From positions 26,482-90,481 of the forward strand of contig JAVHYF010000017.1 in NCBI GenBank assembly GCA_031119205.1: a stretch of DNA of 64,000 nt, read 5' to 3'. This document shows positions 48,764 to 59,018 of the stretch, piece by piece. The notes beneath the pieces are model-generated. The model saw only the letters and a list, made by a program, of their open reading frames with translations, was not told where the DNA came from and made no database searches. Position 1 is the first letter of the stretch. Every line of letters begins with the position of its first letter. Origin of the DNA: Moraxellaceae bacterium. GTDB lineage: Bacteria; Pseudomonadota; Gammaproteobacteria; Burkholderiales; Rhodocyclaceae. The translations under genes and the position numbers were made by a program.

Positions 48764-50463
48764 CAGAAGAGGAAGTAGCGCTGCGCCATCGGCAGTGAAG
48801 ACGCCGGCTCGCAAGTCAGCAACTGTCCATCCGCACGCACCTGGTAGGTCTCGGCATCCACCTCGATCTGGCCGCACCAGCCGTTGTGGATCATGTCGGT
48901 CTTCTTCACGTTGCGGATCTTGCCGACCGGTACCAGCGGCTTGGCCAGGCCCAGGGCGCTGAGCTTGCCGTTGGCGAGTGCGGCCTGTGACACGAAGGTG
49001 ACGCTGGTCTTCAGGGCGCGGCCGAAGGAGCCGAACATCGGGCGGTAGTGCACCGGCTGCGGCGTCGGGATGGACGCGTTGGGGTCGCCCATCGCGGCGG
49101 CGGCGATCATGCCGCCCTTGATGATCAGGCTGGGCTTCACGCCGAAGAAGGCGGGCTTCCAGATCACCAGGTCGGCCAGCTTGCCGACGGTGATGGAGCC
49201 GACTTCATGCGAGATGCCGTGCGCGATGGCCGGGTTGATCGTGTACTTGGCGATGTAGCGCTTGACGCGCGCGTTGTCGTTGCGCGGGCCGTCGCCTTCC
49301 AGCGCGCCGCGCTGCACCTTCATCTTGTGGGCGGTCTGCCAGCAACGGATGATCACTTCGCCGACGCGGCCCATGGCCTGTGAGTCGGACGAATACATCG
49401 AGATGGCGCCGATGTCGTGCAGGATGTCTTCCGCAGCGATGGTCTCGCGGCGGATGCGGCTCTCCGCGAAGGCCACGTCCTCGGCGATGCTGGCGTCGAG
49501 GTGGTGGCACACCATCAGCATGTCGAGGTGCTCGTCGATGGTGTTGATGGTGTAGGGGCGCGTCGGGTTGGTGGAGCTGGGCAGCACGTTCGCCATGCCG
49601 GCCAGTTTGACGATGTCCGGTGCGTGGCCGCCGCCTGCGCCTTCGGTGTGGAAGGTGTGGATGGTGCGGCCCTTGAACGCCGCGGCGGTGTCTTCCACGA
49701 AGCCGGATTCGTTCAGCGTGTCGGAGTGGATCGCCACCTGCACGTCATGCTTCTCGGCGACGTCCAGGCAGTTGTTGATGGCGGCTGGCGTGGTGCCCCA
49801 GTCTTCGTGCAGCTTCAGGCCGATGACGCCGGCTTCGACCTGCTCTTCCAGCGGGCCGGGCAGGGACGCGTTGCCCTTGCCGAGGAAGCCGAGGTTCATC
49901 GGGAAGGCTTCTGCCGCTTCCAGCATCTTGAAGATGTGCCACGGCCCCGGCGTACAGGTGGTGGCGTAAGTGCCGGTGGCGGGGCCGGTGCCGCCACCGA
50001 TCATGGTGGTGACGCCCGACATCAGTGCCTCTTCGATCTGCTGCGGGCAGATGAAGTGGATGTGGGTGTCGATGCCGCCGGCGGTGACGATGCTGCCTTC
50101 ACCGGCGATGACTTCGGTGCCCGCACCGATGGGAATCGTGATGCCCGGTTGCACGTCCGGATTGCCGGCCTTGCCGATGGCGGCGATGCGGCCGTTCTTG
50201 ATGGCGATGTCCGCCTTGACGATGCCCCAGTGATCGATGATCAGCGCATTGGTGATCACCGTGTCAGCAACTTCGCTGGACAGGCGCTGACTCTGGCCCA
50301 TGCCGTCGCGGATGACCTTGCCGCCGCCGAACTTCACTTCCTCGCCGTAGGTGGTGTAGTCGCGCTCGACTTCGATGATCAGCTCGGTGTCCGCCAGGCG
50401 AACGCGGTCGCCGGTGGTGGGGCCGAACATTTCCGCGTAGGCGCGGCGGGAGATCTTTGCCAT
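48763..50463 (-). CDS. ureC: Urease alpha subunit (catalytic)
   Basis: UreC holds the dinickel centre that hydrolyses urea to ammonia and carbamate. The 566-residue product (family about 567) shows the nickel ligands in GGIDTHIHF, the carbamylated lysine in [12 protein letters not shown] and [15 protein letters not shown]. The active-site loop MVCHHLD and the last ligand region [10 protein letters not shown] are also present. ATG at 50463 begins the canonical [19 protein letters not shown]; an ACGGAG ribosome site precedes it. The in-frame extension to 50517 runs into the repeat and is not real. Its stop touches the 122-bp palindrome. Confidence 0.98.
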   Translation of the reverse strand: MAKISRRAYAEMFGPTTGDRVRLADTELIIEVERDYTTYGEEVKFGGGKVIRDGMGQSQRLSSEVADTVITNALIIDHWGIVKADIAIKNGRIAAIGKAGNPDVQPGITIPIGAGTEVIAGEGSIVTAGGIDTHIHFICPQQIEEALMSGVTTMIGGGTGPATGTYATTCTPGPWHIFKMLEAAEAFPMNLGFLGKGNASLPGPLEEQVEAGVIGLKLHEDWGTTPAAINNCLDVAEKHDVQVAIHSDTLNESGFVEDTAAAFKGRTIHTFHTEGAGGGHAPDIVKLAGMANVLPSSTNPTRPYTINTIDEHLDMLMVCHHLDASIAEDVAFAESRIRRETIAAEDILHDIGAISMYSSDSQAMGRVGEVIIRCWQTAHKMKVQRGALEGDGPRNDNARVKRYIAKYTINPAIAHGISHEVGSITVGKLADLVIWKPAFFGVKPSLIIKGGMIAAAAMGDPNASIPTPQPVHYRPMFGSFGRALKTSVTFVSQAALANGKLSALGLAKPLVPVGKIRNVKKTDMIHNGWCGQIEVDAETYQVRADGQLLTCEPASSLPMAQRYFLF

Positions 50464-50488
50464 TGTCGTACTCCGTCTTTTCTTGATG

Positions 50489-50577
50489 GTGAAACGTGAC
50501 TCGCGCTTCGCGCTCAAGTGAAAAGTGAAACGTGGGCAGGCGCCACGACGTTTGACCTTTCACATTTCACGTTTCAC
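50489..50577. repeat. GTGAAA-arm hairpin repeat, copy B (ureB-ureC gap)
   Basis: Two left-arm blocks (GTGAAACGTGA, and GTGAAAAGTGAAACGTGG) separated by a small CGCG hairpin face a right arm TTTCACATTTCACGTTTCAC. On the minus strand the ureB stop codon TGA (50574-50576) is the first TGA of the element itself. Confidence 0.88.
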
Positions 50578-50879
50578 AGTTTTCCCTGCACCAGCCCGCG
50601 GAAGCCGTACACCCTGCGATCACCGGCGTAATCCACCAGTTCCACCGTGCGGCTCTGGCCGGGTTCGAAGCGCACGGCGGTGCCGGACGCGATGTTCAGG
50701 CGCATGCCGTGCGCGGCTGCGCGGTCGAAGTCGAGAGCCGCGTTGGTTTCCGCAAAGTGGTAGTGCGAGCCGACCTGGATCGGACGGTCGCCGGTGTTGG
50801 ACACGCTCAGCGTGATGCTGCGGCGACCGACATTCAGTTCGATGTCGCCGTCATCCGTGAAGAGTTCGCCGGGATTCAT
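50574..50879 (-). CDS. ureB: Urease beta subunit
   Basis: UreB is a structural subunit of the urease trimer of trimers. The 101-residue product has the standard features [36 protein letters not shown]-like [19 protein letters not shown] and [11 protein letters not shown] at the end. The ribosome site GAGGAG is correctly spaced. The gene is standard in size and follows ureJ by 12 nt. Confidence 0.97.
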   Translation of the reverse strand: MNPGELFTDDGDIELNVGRRSITLSVSNTGDRPIQVGSHYHFAETNAALDFDRAAAHGMRLNIASGTAVRFEPGQSRTVELVDYAGDRRVYGFRGLVQGKL

Positions 50880-50891
50880 GTCTCGTACTCC

Positions 50892-51500
50892 TCAGGCCAC
50901 ACCGGCCAGCAAGCCGAGGCCCAGCAAGGCGACAGCACCACCGGTGACGCGTGGCAACCAGACATTGCGTTGCAGGACGAAGTGGCCGATTGCGATGCCG
51001 GCCACGTGCAGGATCATCGTGCCCAGCACCATGCCGGACAGCGCGCCGATGGCGTGTTCAGCCGGCAGTTCGTAGCCGTGCGCAACGCCGTGGAACAACG
51101 CGAAGCCACCGGCCAGCACGGCACCGGCTGTGACCGGCAGCTTCGCGCGGCTGGCCAGCAGCAGGCCCAGCACCAGCAGCGATGCGGCGATCATCGGTTC
51201 GACGCCCGGCAACTGCACGCCGGCGAAGCCGAGCAGACCCCCGATGAGCAGCAGCAGCGCGAAGGCCACCGGCGCAACCATCACGCGGGCCGTATTGCCG
51301 CTGAAGGCCATTGCGCTCCAGATGCCGACCGTCACCATCGCGGCGAGGTGATCGAGGCCAGTGAAGGGGTGGGCGAAGCCTTCCATGAAGGCCGAGCCGT
51401 GGTGTGCGCCGGCGTCGCCGCCTGTGTGGGCGATGGCAAGGGCGGGCAACAGGGCGGCTGCGGTGATGAGGGCGGTCTTGGCGTGCGGATGCAGGTTCAT
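50892..51500 (-). CDS. ureJ: HupE/UreJ family nickel permease
   Basis: A 202-residue membrane protein with a signal-like first helix (ending LAIAHTGG) and about six further helices. The family motif HPFTGLDHLAAMVTVGIWS (about residues 45-63) and a second histidine segment FHGVAHGYELP are present; these histidines are thought to bind the metal during import. Its place between ureA and ureB is typical of betaproteobacterial urease clusters. ATG at 51500 follows CAGGGAGAAC. Confidence 0.92.
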   Translation of the reverse strand: MNLHPHAKTALITAAALLPALAIAHTGGDAGAHHGSAFMEGFAHPFTGLDHLAAMVTVGIWSAMAFSGNTARVMVAPVAFALLLLIGGLLGFAGVQLPGVEPMIAASLLVLGLLLASRAKLPVTAGAVLAGGFALFHGVAHGYELPAEHAIGALSGMVLGTMILHVAGIAIGHFVLQRNVWLPRVTGGAVALLGLGLLAGVA

Positions 51501-51578
51501 GCGGTTCTCCCTGGTGATGTGCAAGCCTCGCGGGCTTGGGGTGGGATGCGAAAAATCGAGGGGATCGATGATCCGGAT

Positions 51579-51881
51579 TCAGACGATGGGGTTGTGCACC
51601 GTGACCAGCTTGGTGCCGTCCGGGAAGGTGGCTTCCATCTGGATCTCCGGGATCATCTCGGCCACGCCGTCCATGACGTCGTCGCGGCCGAGCAGGGTGG
51701 TGCCGTAGCTCATCAGCTCGGCCACCGTGCGGCCGTCGCGCGCGCCTTCCATGATGGCGGCGGATATGTAGGCGATGGCTTCCGGATAGTTCAGTTTGAG
51801 GCCGCGGGCCTTGCGACGTTCGGCCAGCAGGGCGGCGGTGAAGATCAGCAGCTTGTCTTTCTCGCGCGGGGTCAGTTCCAT
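51579..51881 (-). CDS. ureA: Urease gamma subunit
   Basis: UreA is the smallest structural subunit. The 100-residue product starts [23 protein letters not shown] and contains [12 protein letters not shown], the [21 protein letters not shown] segment and the ending [14 protein letters not shown], all diagnostic. ATG at 51881 has a GAGGAA ribosome site; the in-frame upstream extension to 52028 overlaps ureD and is rejected. Confidence 0.98.
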   Translation of the reverse strand: MELTPREKDKLLIFTAALLAERRKARGLKLNYPEAIAYISAAIMEGARDGRTVAELMSYGTTLLGRDDVMDGVAEMIPEIQMEATFPDGTKLVTVHNPIV

Positions 51882-51921
51882 GCCTGTTCCTCTTCTGTGA
51901 ATCCGGGGGAGTATCCCCGGT

Positions 51922-52812
51922 TCAGGTAGACCAGATGCGGGGCGCCAGCGCCTCGCGTCCAATGACGACCGGCCGGGCGCGTTGCCACAGCCGGGTGAAA
52001 TAGTGGCGCAGCGACTCGGCCTTGTCACCGATGGCGCGCGCCACCACCAATCCCTTGTCCGGGCCGGCGGGCATCGTGATGCCGGCCTGGCCCTCTGCGA
52101 AGGCCTCTTCGCGCAGGCTGTCGAGCAGCGCGCGGTTCAGGCCTTCGGCATACATCCAGAACGTGCCGCTGACGGTGCACCCTGCCAGGGCGACATCGGC
52201 GGCGAGCAGCGCATCGCTGCCCTGCAGGCTGCCGCGCTCGGTCCACAACAGGCGGCTGTCCACGCGCAGGTCCAGTCCCTGTCTGAGGGTACCGCGGGTG
52301 AAGCGCTCACCGCGCGCCTGACGGCCGATACAGAGTATGTCCCAGCCCATGGCGCGCGCGCTTGACGCGAGCGAGATGTCGATGCGCTGGTGCGCCAGCG
52401 CTTCATCGAAAAGGATGGTCTCTTGCGGCAGCCATTCCAGGCGAGCGCCTGCTTCGGCAGTGAGGTGGATGCGCTGGTGGGCCCAGGGACCGATGCTGCG
52501 ATACCACTTGCCGGCACCCGGCGTGGTGAGTTGCAGGTGGGAGCCGGCACCGGCCGCAATGTCGAGCTCCAGTTCGTCGCCACCGGCGATGCCGGCGGGC
52601 GGGTGCAATACGAGCACCTGGCAGACCGCGTCACCCTCGGGGTACAAGGCTTTCTGCACGCGCAGCGGGCCGATGTGCTCGCGGCGCATCAGAGCGCTGC
52701 GGCCCGCGCGGTCCTCCGTGCGCAGTGTCAGGCGGGCGCGCCAGCCGTGCGCGTGGGAGTGCTGGTTTTGCTGTGCGTGGGCTGCCGCGAGGGCGGATTC
52801 GACCGGGATCAT
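51922..52812 (-). CDS. ureD: Urease accessory protein UreD
   Basis: UreD (UreH) binds urease directly and forms the tunnel that carries nickel from UreG. The 296-residue product shows the family patterns [45 protein letters not shown] and [18 protein letters not shown] at 52812 gives the normal N-terminus; an in-frame extension to 52950 crosses a hairpin-rich gap and is not supported. It is the first ure gene. Confidence 0.94.
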   Translation of the reverse strand: MIPVESALAAAHAQQNQHSHAHGWRARLTLRTEDRAGRSALMRREHIGPLRVQKALYPEGDAVCQVLVLHPPAGIAGGDELELDIAAGAGSHLQLTTPGAGKWYRSIGPWAHQRIHLTAEAGARLEWLPQETILFDEALAHQRIDISLASSARAMGWDILCIGRQARGERFTRGTLRQGLDLRVDSRLLWTERGSLQGSDALLAADVALAGCTVSGTFWMYAEGLNRALLDSLREEAFAEGQAGITMPAGPDKGLVVARAIGDKAESLRHYFTRLWQRARPVVIGREALAPRIWST

Positions 52813-52851
52813 GCAGTGGGTCGGAGGCGGAACGACATGGGCAGGATCATA

Positions 52852-52878
52852 GCGCGCCAGGCCGGGTCGCTGGCGCGC
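52852..52878 (-). terminator. Hairpin in the urtE-ureD gap (proximal to ureD)
   Basis: GCGCGCCAG pairs perfectly with CTGGCGCGC across a 9-nt loop, 40 nt upstream of the ureD start. It lacks a T-tract and may attenuate rather than end transcription between the transporter and enzyme genes. Confidence 0.35.
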
Positions 52879-52931
52879 GGACAGGCATGAGGCATATGTA
52901 CGCGGTGGGCCGCGTCCGATGCATCCACAGC

Positions 52932-52948
52932 GCCCGGTGGGTCCGGGC
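52932..52948 (-). terminator. Hairpin just after urtE
   Basis: GCCCGG and CCGGGC with a 5-nt loop, 9 nt after the urtE stop. Short and without a T-tract; a possible partial terminator separating urt and ure transcripts. Confidence 0.35.
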
Positions 52949-52956
52949 ACTGCGGA

Positions 52957-53649
52957 TCAGATCGCCACCAGCGACTGGACGTTCTTTTCCTTCATCTCGC
53001 TGCCGGGACCGGCCTGGATGATTTCACCGCGCGACATCACCGCGTAGTTGTCGGCCAGCGATTCGGCGAAATCGTAGTACTGCTCCACCAGCAGGATCGC
53101 CATCTCGCCACCGGCGGCCAACTTGCGGATGGCGCTGCCGATGTCCTTGATGATGGAGGGCTGGATGCCCTCGGTGGGTTCGTCGAGGATCAGCAGCTTG
53201 GGGCGCATGGTGAGCGCGCGGCCGATGGCGAGCTGTTGTTGCTGGCCGCCCGACAGGTCGCCGCCACGACGCTTCAGCATGTCCTTCAACACGGGAAACA
53301 TCTCGAAGATGTACTCCGGCACGCCGCGCGAGGCCTTGCCGTTGGCGAGACCCATCTGCAGGTTTTCTTCCACGGTGAGGCGCGGAAAGATCTCGCGGCC
53401 CTGCGGCACGTAGGCCATACCGAGCGCGGCGCGCGCGTAGGGCGCCACCTTGGTGATGTCCTTGCCCTCGAACTTCACGCTGCCGGAGGCCACCGGCAGC
53501 AGGCCCATCAGGCACTTGAGCAAAGTGGTCTTGCCGACGCCGTTGCGGCCGAGCAGGGTGGTGACCTTGCCTTGCTCCAGCGAGAGCGACAGGCCGCGCA
53601 GCGTGTGGCTGCCGCCGTAGTACTGGTTGAGTTGTTCGACTGTCAGCAT
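52957..53649 (-). CDS. urtE: Urea ABC transporter ATP-binding protein UrtE
   Basis: UrtE is one of two ATPases of the branched-chain-type urea importer. The 230-residue product has Walker A GRNGVGKTTL (about 34-43), the signature LSGGQQQQLAIGRAL and Walker B LLILDEPTEGIQPSI. The YGGSHTLRG N-terminus is typical of UrtE rather than LivF. The AAGG ribosome site lies between the ATG and repeat copy C. Confidence 0.96.
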   Translation of the reverse strand: MLTVEQLNQYYGGSHTLRGLSLSLEQGKVTTLLGRNGVGKTTLLKCLMGLLPVASGSVKFEGKDITKVAPYARAALGMAYVPQGREIFPRLTVEENLQMGLANGKASRGVPEYIFEMFPVLKDMLKRRGGDLSGGQQQQLAIGRALTMRPKLLILDEPTEGIQPSIIKDIGSAIRKLAAGGEMAILLVEQYYDFAESLADNYAVMSRGEIIQAGPGSEMKEKNVQSLVAI

Positions 53650-53667
53650 GCTTGGAAACCTTGTTGG

Positions 53668-53750
53668 GTGAAATGTGAAAAGTGAAACGTGAAATGTGCG
53701 GCAGCACCGCGCGCATCAATACGTTTCACCTTTCACCTTTCACGTTTCAC
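53668..53750. repeat. GTGAAA-arm hairpin repeat, copy C (urtD-urtE gap)
   Basis: Left arm of four GTGAAA-type units (GTGAAATGTGAAAAGTG onward) and a right arm ACGTTTCACCTTTCACC onward form a near-perfect inverted repeat of about 30 nt per arm with a loop of about 22 nt. It starts 12 nt after the urtD stop. Confidence 0.9.
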
Positions 53751-53762
53751 AGCGAGGCCGCG

Positions 53763-54616
<854 letters not shown>

Positions 54617-54620
<4 letters not shown>

Positions 54621-55705
54621 GCGCGCTCCTTGTTGATCAGGCCGACCACGCCGCGCGGCAGGTACAGCGTGACGAGGATGAAGATCAGGCCCAGGAAGTA
54701 CAGCCAGTACTCGGGGAAGGCCACGGTGAACCAGCTCTTCACACCAGCGATGAGGCCCGCACCGATCAGCGGCCCTACCAGGGTGGCGCGGCCACCGACC
54801 GCAGTCCAGATGGCAATCTCGATGGAGTTGGCCGGCGACATCTCGCTCGGGTTGATGATGCCTACCTGCGGCACGAACAGCGCACCGGCGATACCGCAGA
54901 TGACGGCAGACAGCACCCAGATGAACAGCTTGTACGGCAGCGGGTTGTAGCCGGAGAACATCACGCGCGATTCGGCGTCGCGGATGGCGTTCAGCACGCG
55001 GCCCAGCTTGCTGGTGACGATGAAGCGTCCCAGCAGCAGGAAGCCGATGAGGAACAGCGCGGTGATGGCGAACAGCGCCACGCGGGTTTCCGGAGCCGCG
55101 ATCGGGAAGCCGAGGATGCGCTTGAAGTCGGTGAAGCCATTGTTGCCGCCGAAGCCGGTTTCGTTGCGGAAGAACAGCAGCATCGCGGCGAAGGTCAGCG
55201 CCTGGGTGATGATGGAGAAATACACCCCCTTGATGCGCGAACGGAAGGCGAAGTAGCCGAAGATCAGCGCGAGGATGCCCGGCACCAGCACCACCAGCGC
55301 CATGCAGTACAGGAAGCTGTCGGTGCCGACCCAGTACCAGGGCAGCTCCTTCCAGTTCAGGAACACCATGAAGTCCGGCAGGTCGCTCTGGTAGTTGCCT
55401 TCGCGGCCGATGGCGCGCATCAGATACATGCCCATCGCGTAACCGCCCAGCGCGAAGAAGATGCCGTGGCCCAGCGACAGGATGCCGGTGTAGCCCCACA
55501 CCAGGTCCATCGCCAGCGCGACGATGGCGTAGCACATGATCTTGCCGATCAGCGTCACCCAGTAGGTCGAGAGGTGGAAGGCGCTGTCCTCCGGCACTAC
55601 CAGGTTGAGGATGGGTACCAGCACCAGAGTGATGGCCGCGAAGAGCGCGAGCCCCAGCCAGCCCTTGGGGCCGAAGATGCGGGTGACGAGAGTCTTGTCG
55701 AGCAT
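54617..55705 (-). CDS. urtC: Urea ABC transporter permease UrtC
   Basis: UrtC is an inner-membrane permease of the LivM type that pairs with UrtB. The 362-residue product has about nine hydrophobic helices and the conserved GYTGILSLGHGIFFALGGYAMGMYL segment (about residues 70-94), a RIKGVYFSIITQALT loop and the ATP-ase coupling region LGRVLNAIRDAESRVMFSGYNPLPYKL. No clear ribosome site precedes the ATG; the repeat copy D ends about 9 nt upstream. Confidence 0.96.
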
Positions 55706-55714
55706 GGCTGATCA

Positions 55715-55833
55715 GTGAAACGTGAAATGTGAAATGTGAAACGCGGGAACGACGAGCGCGCGGTGATTGGTTAACTCCCCCGACAGGGGGAGGGCTAGGG
55801 AGGGGGCATCACTTTTCACGTTTCCCCTTTCAC
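55715..55833. repeat. GTGAAA-arm hairpin repeat, copy D with a nested GC element (urtB-urtC gap)
   Basis: Arms of GTGAAACGTGAAATGTG type and their inverted match (CTTTCAC end) flank a longer loop. The loop contains CTCCCCC-GACA-GGGGGAG (55775-55792) followed by GGCTAGGGAGGGGG, a type of G/C-run repeat seen in many proteobacterial genomes. On the minus strand the urtB stop TGA (55830-55832) is formed by the first repeat unit. Confidence 0.88.
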
Positions 55834-57476
55834 TGCTCTACGAAACGGCCACGCACGGCGAACAGCCCCTGCGGACGCTTCTGGATGAACACGATGATGA
55901 TCACCAGCACGGCAATCTTGGCGAGCACGGCACCGGCCTGCGCTTCGAACAGCTTGTTGATGATGCCCAGTCCCAGCGCGGCGTACACCGTGCCGATCAA
56001 CTGCCCGACGCCGCCCAGCACCACCACCATGAAGGAATCGATGATGTAGCTCTGGCCGAGGTCCGGGCCGACGTTGCCGACCTGGCTCAGCGCGCAGCCG
56101 GCCAGGCCCGCGATGCCGGAGCCGAGGCCGAAGGCCACGGTGTCGACACGCGGTGTCGCGACACCCACGCAACTAGCCATGTTGCGGTTCTGGGTCACGG
56201 CGCGGACGAACAGGCCAAGGCGGGTACGGGTCAGGATCAGTGCCATGCCGGCGACCACCAGGCCGGCGAAGACGATGATGGCGATGCGGTTGTACGGGAG
56301 GATCAGGTTGCTCATGACCTGTACGCCACCCGACAGCCAGGCCGGGTTTTCCAGCGGTACGTTCTGCGCGCCGAACAGGGAGCGCACCAGCTGGATCAGC
56401 ATCAGGCTGATGCCCCAGGTGGCGAGCAGGGTTTCCAGCGGACGACCATAGAGGTGACGGATGACCAGGCGCTCCATGGCCACGCCGACCAGCGCCGCCA
56501 CCATGAAGGACACCGGCACTGCCAGCAGCGGATAGATCTCGAACAGGCCCGGCGCATACGCGCGCACCAGGTTCTGGGTGAGGTAGGTGGCATAGGCGCC
56601 GATCATGATCAGCTCGCCGTGCGCCATGTTGATGACGCCCATCAGGCCGTAGGTGATGGCCAGGCCCAGCGCTGCCAGCAGCAGGATGCTGCCCAGCGAG
56701 ATGCCGGTGAAGGCCATGCCGGCGTACTCACCCATCTGCAGGCGAGCGTCGATGTCGTCGATGGACTTCTGTGCTTCCGCGCGCACCGCCGCTTCCGGTT
56801 CCTTGAAGGTGTCGCCTTCCTTCTCCAGCAGTGCGAGCAGCAGTTGCTTGGTTTCGGAGTCGCCGCTGGCGGCGAGCGCCTTCACGGCGGCGAGGCGGGT
56901 GGACACGTTGTCGCTGGACAGTTGCAGGCTGGCCTGCGTGGTCAGCAGCAGGCGGCGGATGGCAGCATCCTTTTCGCTCTGCAGTGCCTTCTCGATCAGC
57001 GGCAGCATTTCGGGCGTGGCGCTGCTCTTGATGTTGCGTGCGGCGTCCAGGCGTACGGCGGTGTCCGCGGCGGTGAGCTGCAGGGCGGCCATGGCGCCGT
57101 CGAGTGCGCTGCGCAGGCGGTTGTTAACGGTGATGTCCTCGGCGCCTTCGGGCACCGGATCGAGCTTCGCGCCGGTGACGGCATCCGTCACTTCGCCAGC
57201 GTCGTTGTAGAGCAGCACCTGCTGCTTCTCTTCCAGGACCTGCAGGCGGCCATCGGCCATGGCCTGCAGCAGCGGCAGGGCGGCAGGGTCGCCACTGGAG
57301 GCGATCTGGCCCATCGCGGCGATCTTCTCGTCGCTGTCGCCGGTTGCGAGCTGGAGGATGAGTTCCTTGGGGATTGCCGCATGCGCGGTGCCCAGCATGC
57401 CGAGGCACAGGGCCAGGCAGAGCAGCACATCAGCGAACAGGGCAGGGAGGGGTCTTGCAGCACGAGTCATGGCCAT
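55830..57476 (-). CDS. urtB: Urea ABC transporter permease UrtB
   Basis: UrtB is the LivH-type permease partner of UrtC. The 548-residue product has a signal peptide, a soluble N-terminal region of about 240 residues rich in alanine-leucine helices (HEAT-like, containing several DAARNIKSSA-type turns), then eight or so membrane helices. The permease carries GLAITYGLMGVINMAHGELIMIGAYA and a late GLGSGIAGLAGCALSQVGNVGPDLG. Such an N-terminal domain is common in proteobacterial UrtB and absent in LivH. ATG at 57476 is chosen; another ATG two codons later is equivalent. Confidence 0.95.
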   Translation of the reverse strand: MAMTRAARPLPALFADVLLCLALCLGMLGTAHAAIPKELILQLATGDSDEKIAAMGQIASSGDPAALPLLQAMADGRLQVLEEKQQVLLYNDAGEVTDAVTGAKLDPVPEGAEDITVNNRLRSALDGAMAALQLTAADTAVRLDAARNIKSSATPEMLPLIEKALQSEKDAAIRRLLLTTQASLQLSSDNVSTRLAAVKALAASGDSETKQLLLALLEKEGDTFKEPEAAVRAEAQKSIDDIDARLQMGEYAGMAFTGISLGSILLLAALGLAITYGLMGVINMAHGELIMIGAYATYLTQNLVRAYAPGLFEIYPLLAVPVSFMVAALVGVAMERLVIRHLYGRPLETLLATWGISLMLIQLVRSLFGAQNVPLENPAWLSGGVQVMSNLILPYNRIAIIVFAGLVVAGMALILTRTRLGLFVRAVTQNRNMASCVGVATPRVDTVAFGLGSGIAGLAGCALSQVGNVGPDLGQSYIIDSFMVVVLGGVGQLIGTVYAALGLGIINKLFEAQAGAVLAKIAVLVIIIVFIQKRPQGLFAVRGRFVEQ

Positions 57477-57703
57477 GGCGTTTCCGTCTGTACGTCTGTT
57501 CTTGTGTGCTGTTTGTGCCGCCGTCTTTGGCGGTTTGATACGGCGACCCGTGCGGGCATCGCGGTTGCGCAACGTTCGATGCTGCGCGAGCTTGTTCGGT
57601 ACTGCGAGTACTGCAGTGCTGCAGCGGTGTCCTGCTGCGCCGGCGGCTGCGGTCCGCCGGTAGCCCGGCGACGGCTCGCGCCGCCGCCAGATCCTGCTCA
57701 GTA

Positions 57704-57737
57704 CGTGCGCACGCTTGCGTCAGCAATCATGCGCACG
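57704..57737 (-). terminator. Hairpin in the urtA-urtB gap
   Basis: CGTGCGCA and TGCGCACG form an 8-bp stem with an 18-nt loop starting 10 nt after the urtA stop. Hairpins at this place commonly protect or partially terminate transcripts so that the binding protein is made in excess of the permease; that role is inferred. The rest of the 270-nt gap has no gene. Confidence 0.4.
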
Positions 57738-57746
57738 ACAGGCTGA

Positions 57747-59018
57747 TTACTTCTTCTCGGGCACGTTCTTCTTGCCCTTGTTCTCGGCGATGTAGTCGCT
57801 CCACGGGTCGGCAACCACCGGGCCCTTGGTCTTCCACACGACGTTGAACTGACCGTCAGCCTTGATTTCGCCGATGAACACCGGCTTGTGCAGGTGATGG
57901 TTTTCCTTGTCCATCGTGGAGATGAAGCCACCCGGAGCCTTGAAGGTCTGGCCGGCCATCGCGGCGATGACCTTGTCGGTGTCGACCGACTTGGCCTTGT
58001 TGGCGGCCTGCGCCCACATGTGGATGCCAATGTAGGTGGCTTCCATCGGGTCGTTGGTCAGCGGCTTGTCCTTGTGGCCCGGGATGTTCTTGGCCTTGGC
58101 GTAGTCGCTCCACTTCTTCACGAACTCGGTGTTGGCCGGGCTCTTGATCGACATGAAGTAGTTCCAGGCGGCCAGGTGGCCCACCAGCGGCTTGGTATCC
58201 ACGCCGCGCAGTTCTTCTTCACCCACCGAGAAAGCCACGACCGGCACGTCGGTCGCCTTCAGGCCCTGGTTGCCCAGTTCCTTGTAGAAGGGCACGTTGG
58301 AGTCGCCGTTGATGGTCGACACCACGGCGGTCTTCTTGCCCTCGCTGGAGAACTTCTTGATCTTGGCGATGATCGACTGATAGTCGCTGTGGCCGAACGG
58401 GGTGTATTCCTCGATGATGTCTTCGTCCTTCACGCCCTTGCTGTGCAGGAAGGCGCGCAGGATCTTGTTCGTGGTGCGCGGGTACACATAGTCGGTGCCC
58501 AGAAGCACGAAGCGCTTGGCCGAACCGCCGTCCTTGCTCATCAGGTACTCGACGGCCGGGATGGCTTGCTGGTTGGGGGCGGCACCCGTGTAGAACACGT
58601 TCTTGGACAGCTCTTCACCTTCGTACTGCACCGGGTAGAACAGCAGGCTGTTCAGTTCTTCGTACACCGGCAGCACCGACTTGCGCGACACCGAGGTCCA
58701 GCAACCGAAGGTCACGGCCACCTTGTCCTTGGAGATCAGCTGGCGGGCCTTTTCGGCGAACAGCGGCCAGTTGGAGGCGGGGTCGACCACCACCGGCTCC
58801 AGTTTCTTGCCCAGCACGCCACCCTTGGCGTTGATCTCGTCGATCGCCATCAGGACGGTGTCCTTCAGCACGGTCTCGGAAATGGCCATGGTGCCCGACA
58901 GCGAGTGCAGCACGCCTACCTTGATGGTCTCCTGTGCCTGTGCGAACGAAGCCGAGAAGCCGGCCAGTGCCATGGCAGCGGTCATCGCCGAGGCCTTGAT
59001 GAAGTTACGACGTTGCAT
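57747..59018 (-). CDS. urtA: Urea ABC transporter substrate-binding protein UrtA
   Basis: UrtA is the periplasmic urea-binding component. The 423-residue product starts MQRRNFIKASAMTAAMALAGFSASFAQAQE, a signal peptide whose RRNFIKA matches the twin-arginine pattern. Family hallmarks include KVGVLHSLSGTMAISE, FGCWTSVSRKSVLPV, LLFYPVQYEGEE and FSVGEEELRG. ATG at 59018 follows GGGGAG; a long in-frame upstream extension is rejected because it would bury the signal peptide. It is the first gene of the whole urea cluster. Confidence 0.97.
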   Translation of the reverse strand: MQRRNFIKASAMTAAMALAGFSASFAQAQETIKVGVLHSLSGTMAISETVLKDTVLMAIDEINAKGGVLGKKLEPVVVDPASNWPLFAEKARQLISKDKVAVTFGCWTSVSRKSVLPVYEELNSLLFYPVQYEGEELSKNVFYTGAAPNQQAIPAVEYLMSKDGGSAKRFVLLGTDYVYPRTTNKILRAFLHSKGVKDEDIIEEYTPFGHSDYQSIIAKIKKFSSEGKKTAVVSTINGDSNVPFYKELGNQGLKATDVPVVAFSVGEEELRGVDTKPLVGHLAAWNYFMSIKSPANTEFVKKWSDYAKAKNIPGHKDKPLTNDPMEATYIGIHMWAQAANKAKSVDTDKVIAAMAGQTFKAPGGFISTMDKENHHLHKPVFIGEIKADGQFNVVWKTKGPVVADPWSDYIAENKGKKNVPEKK

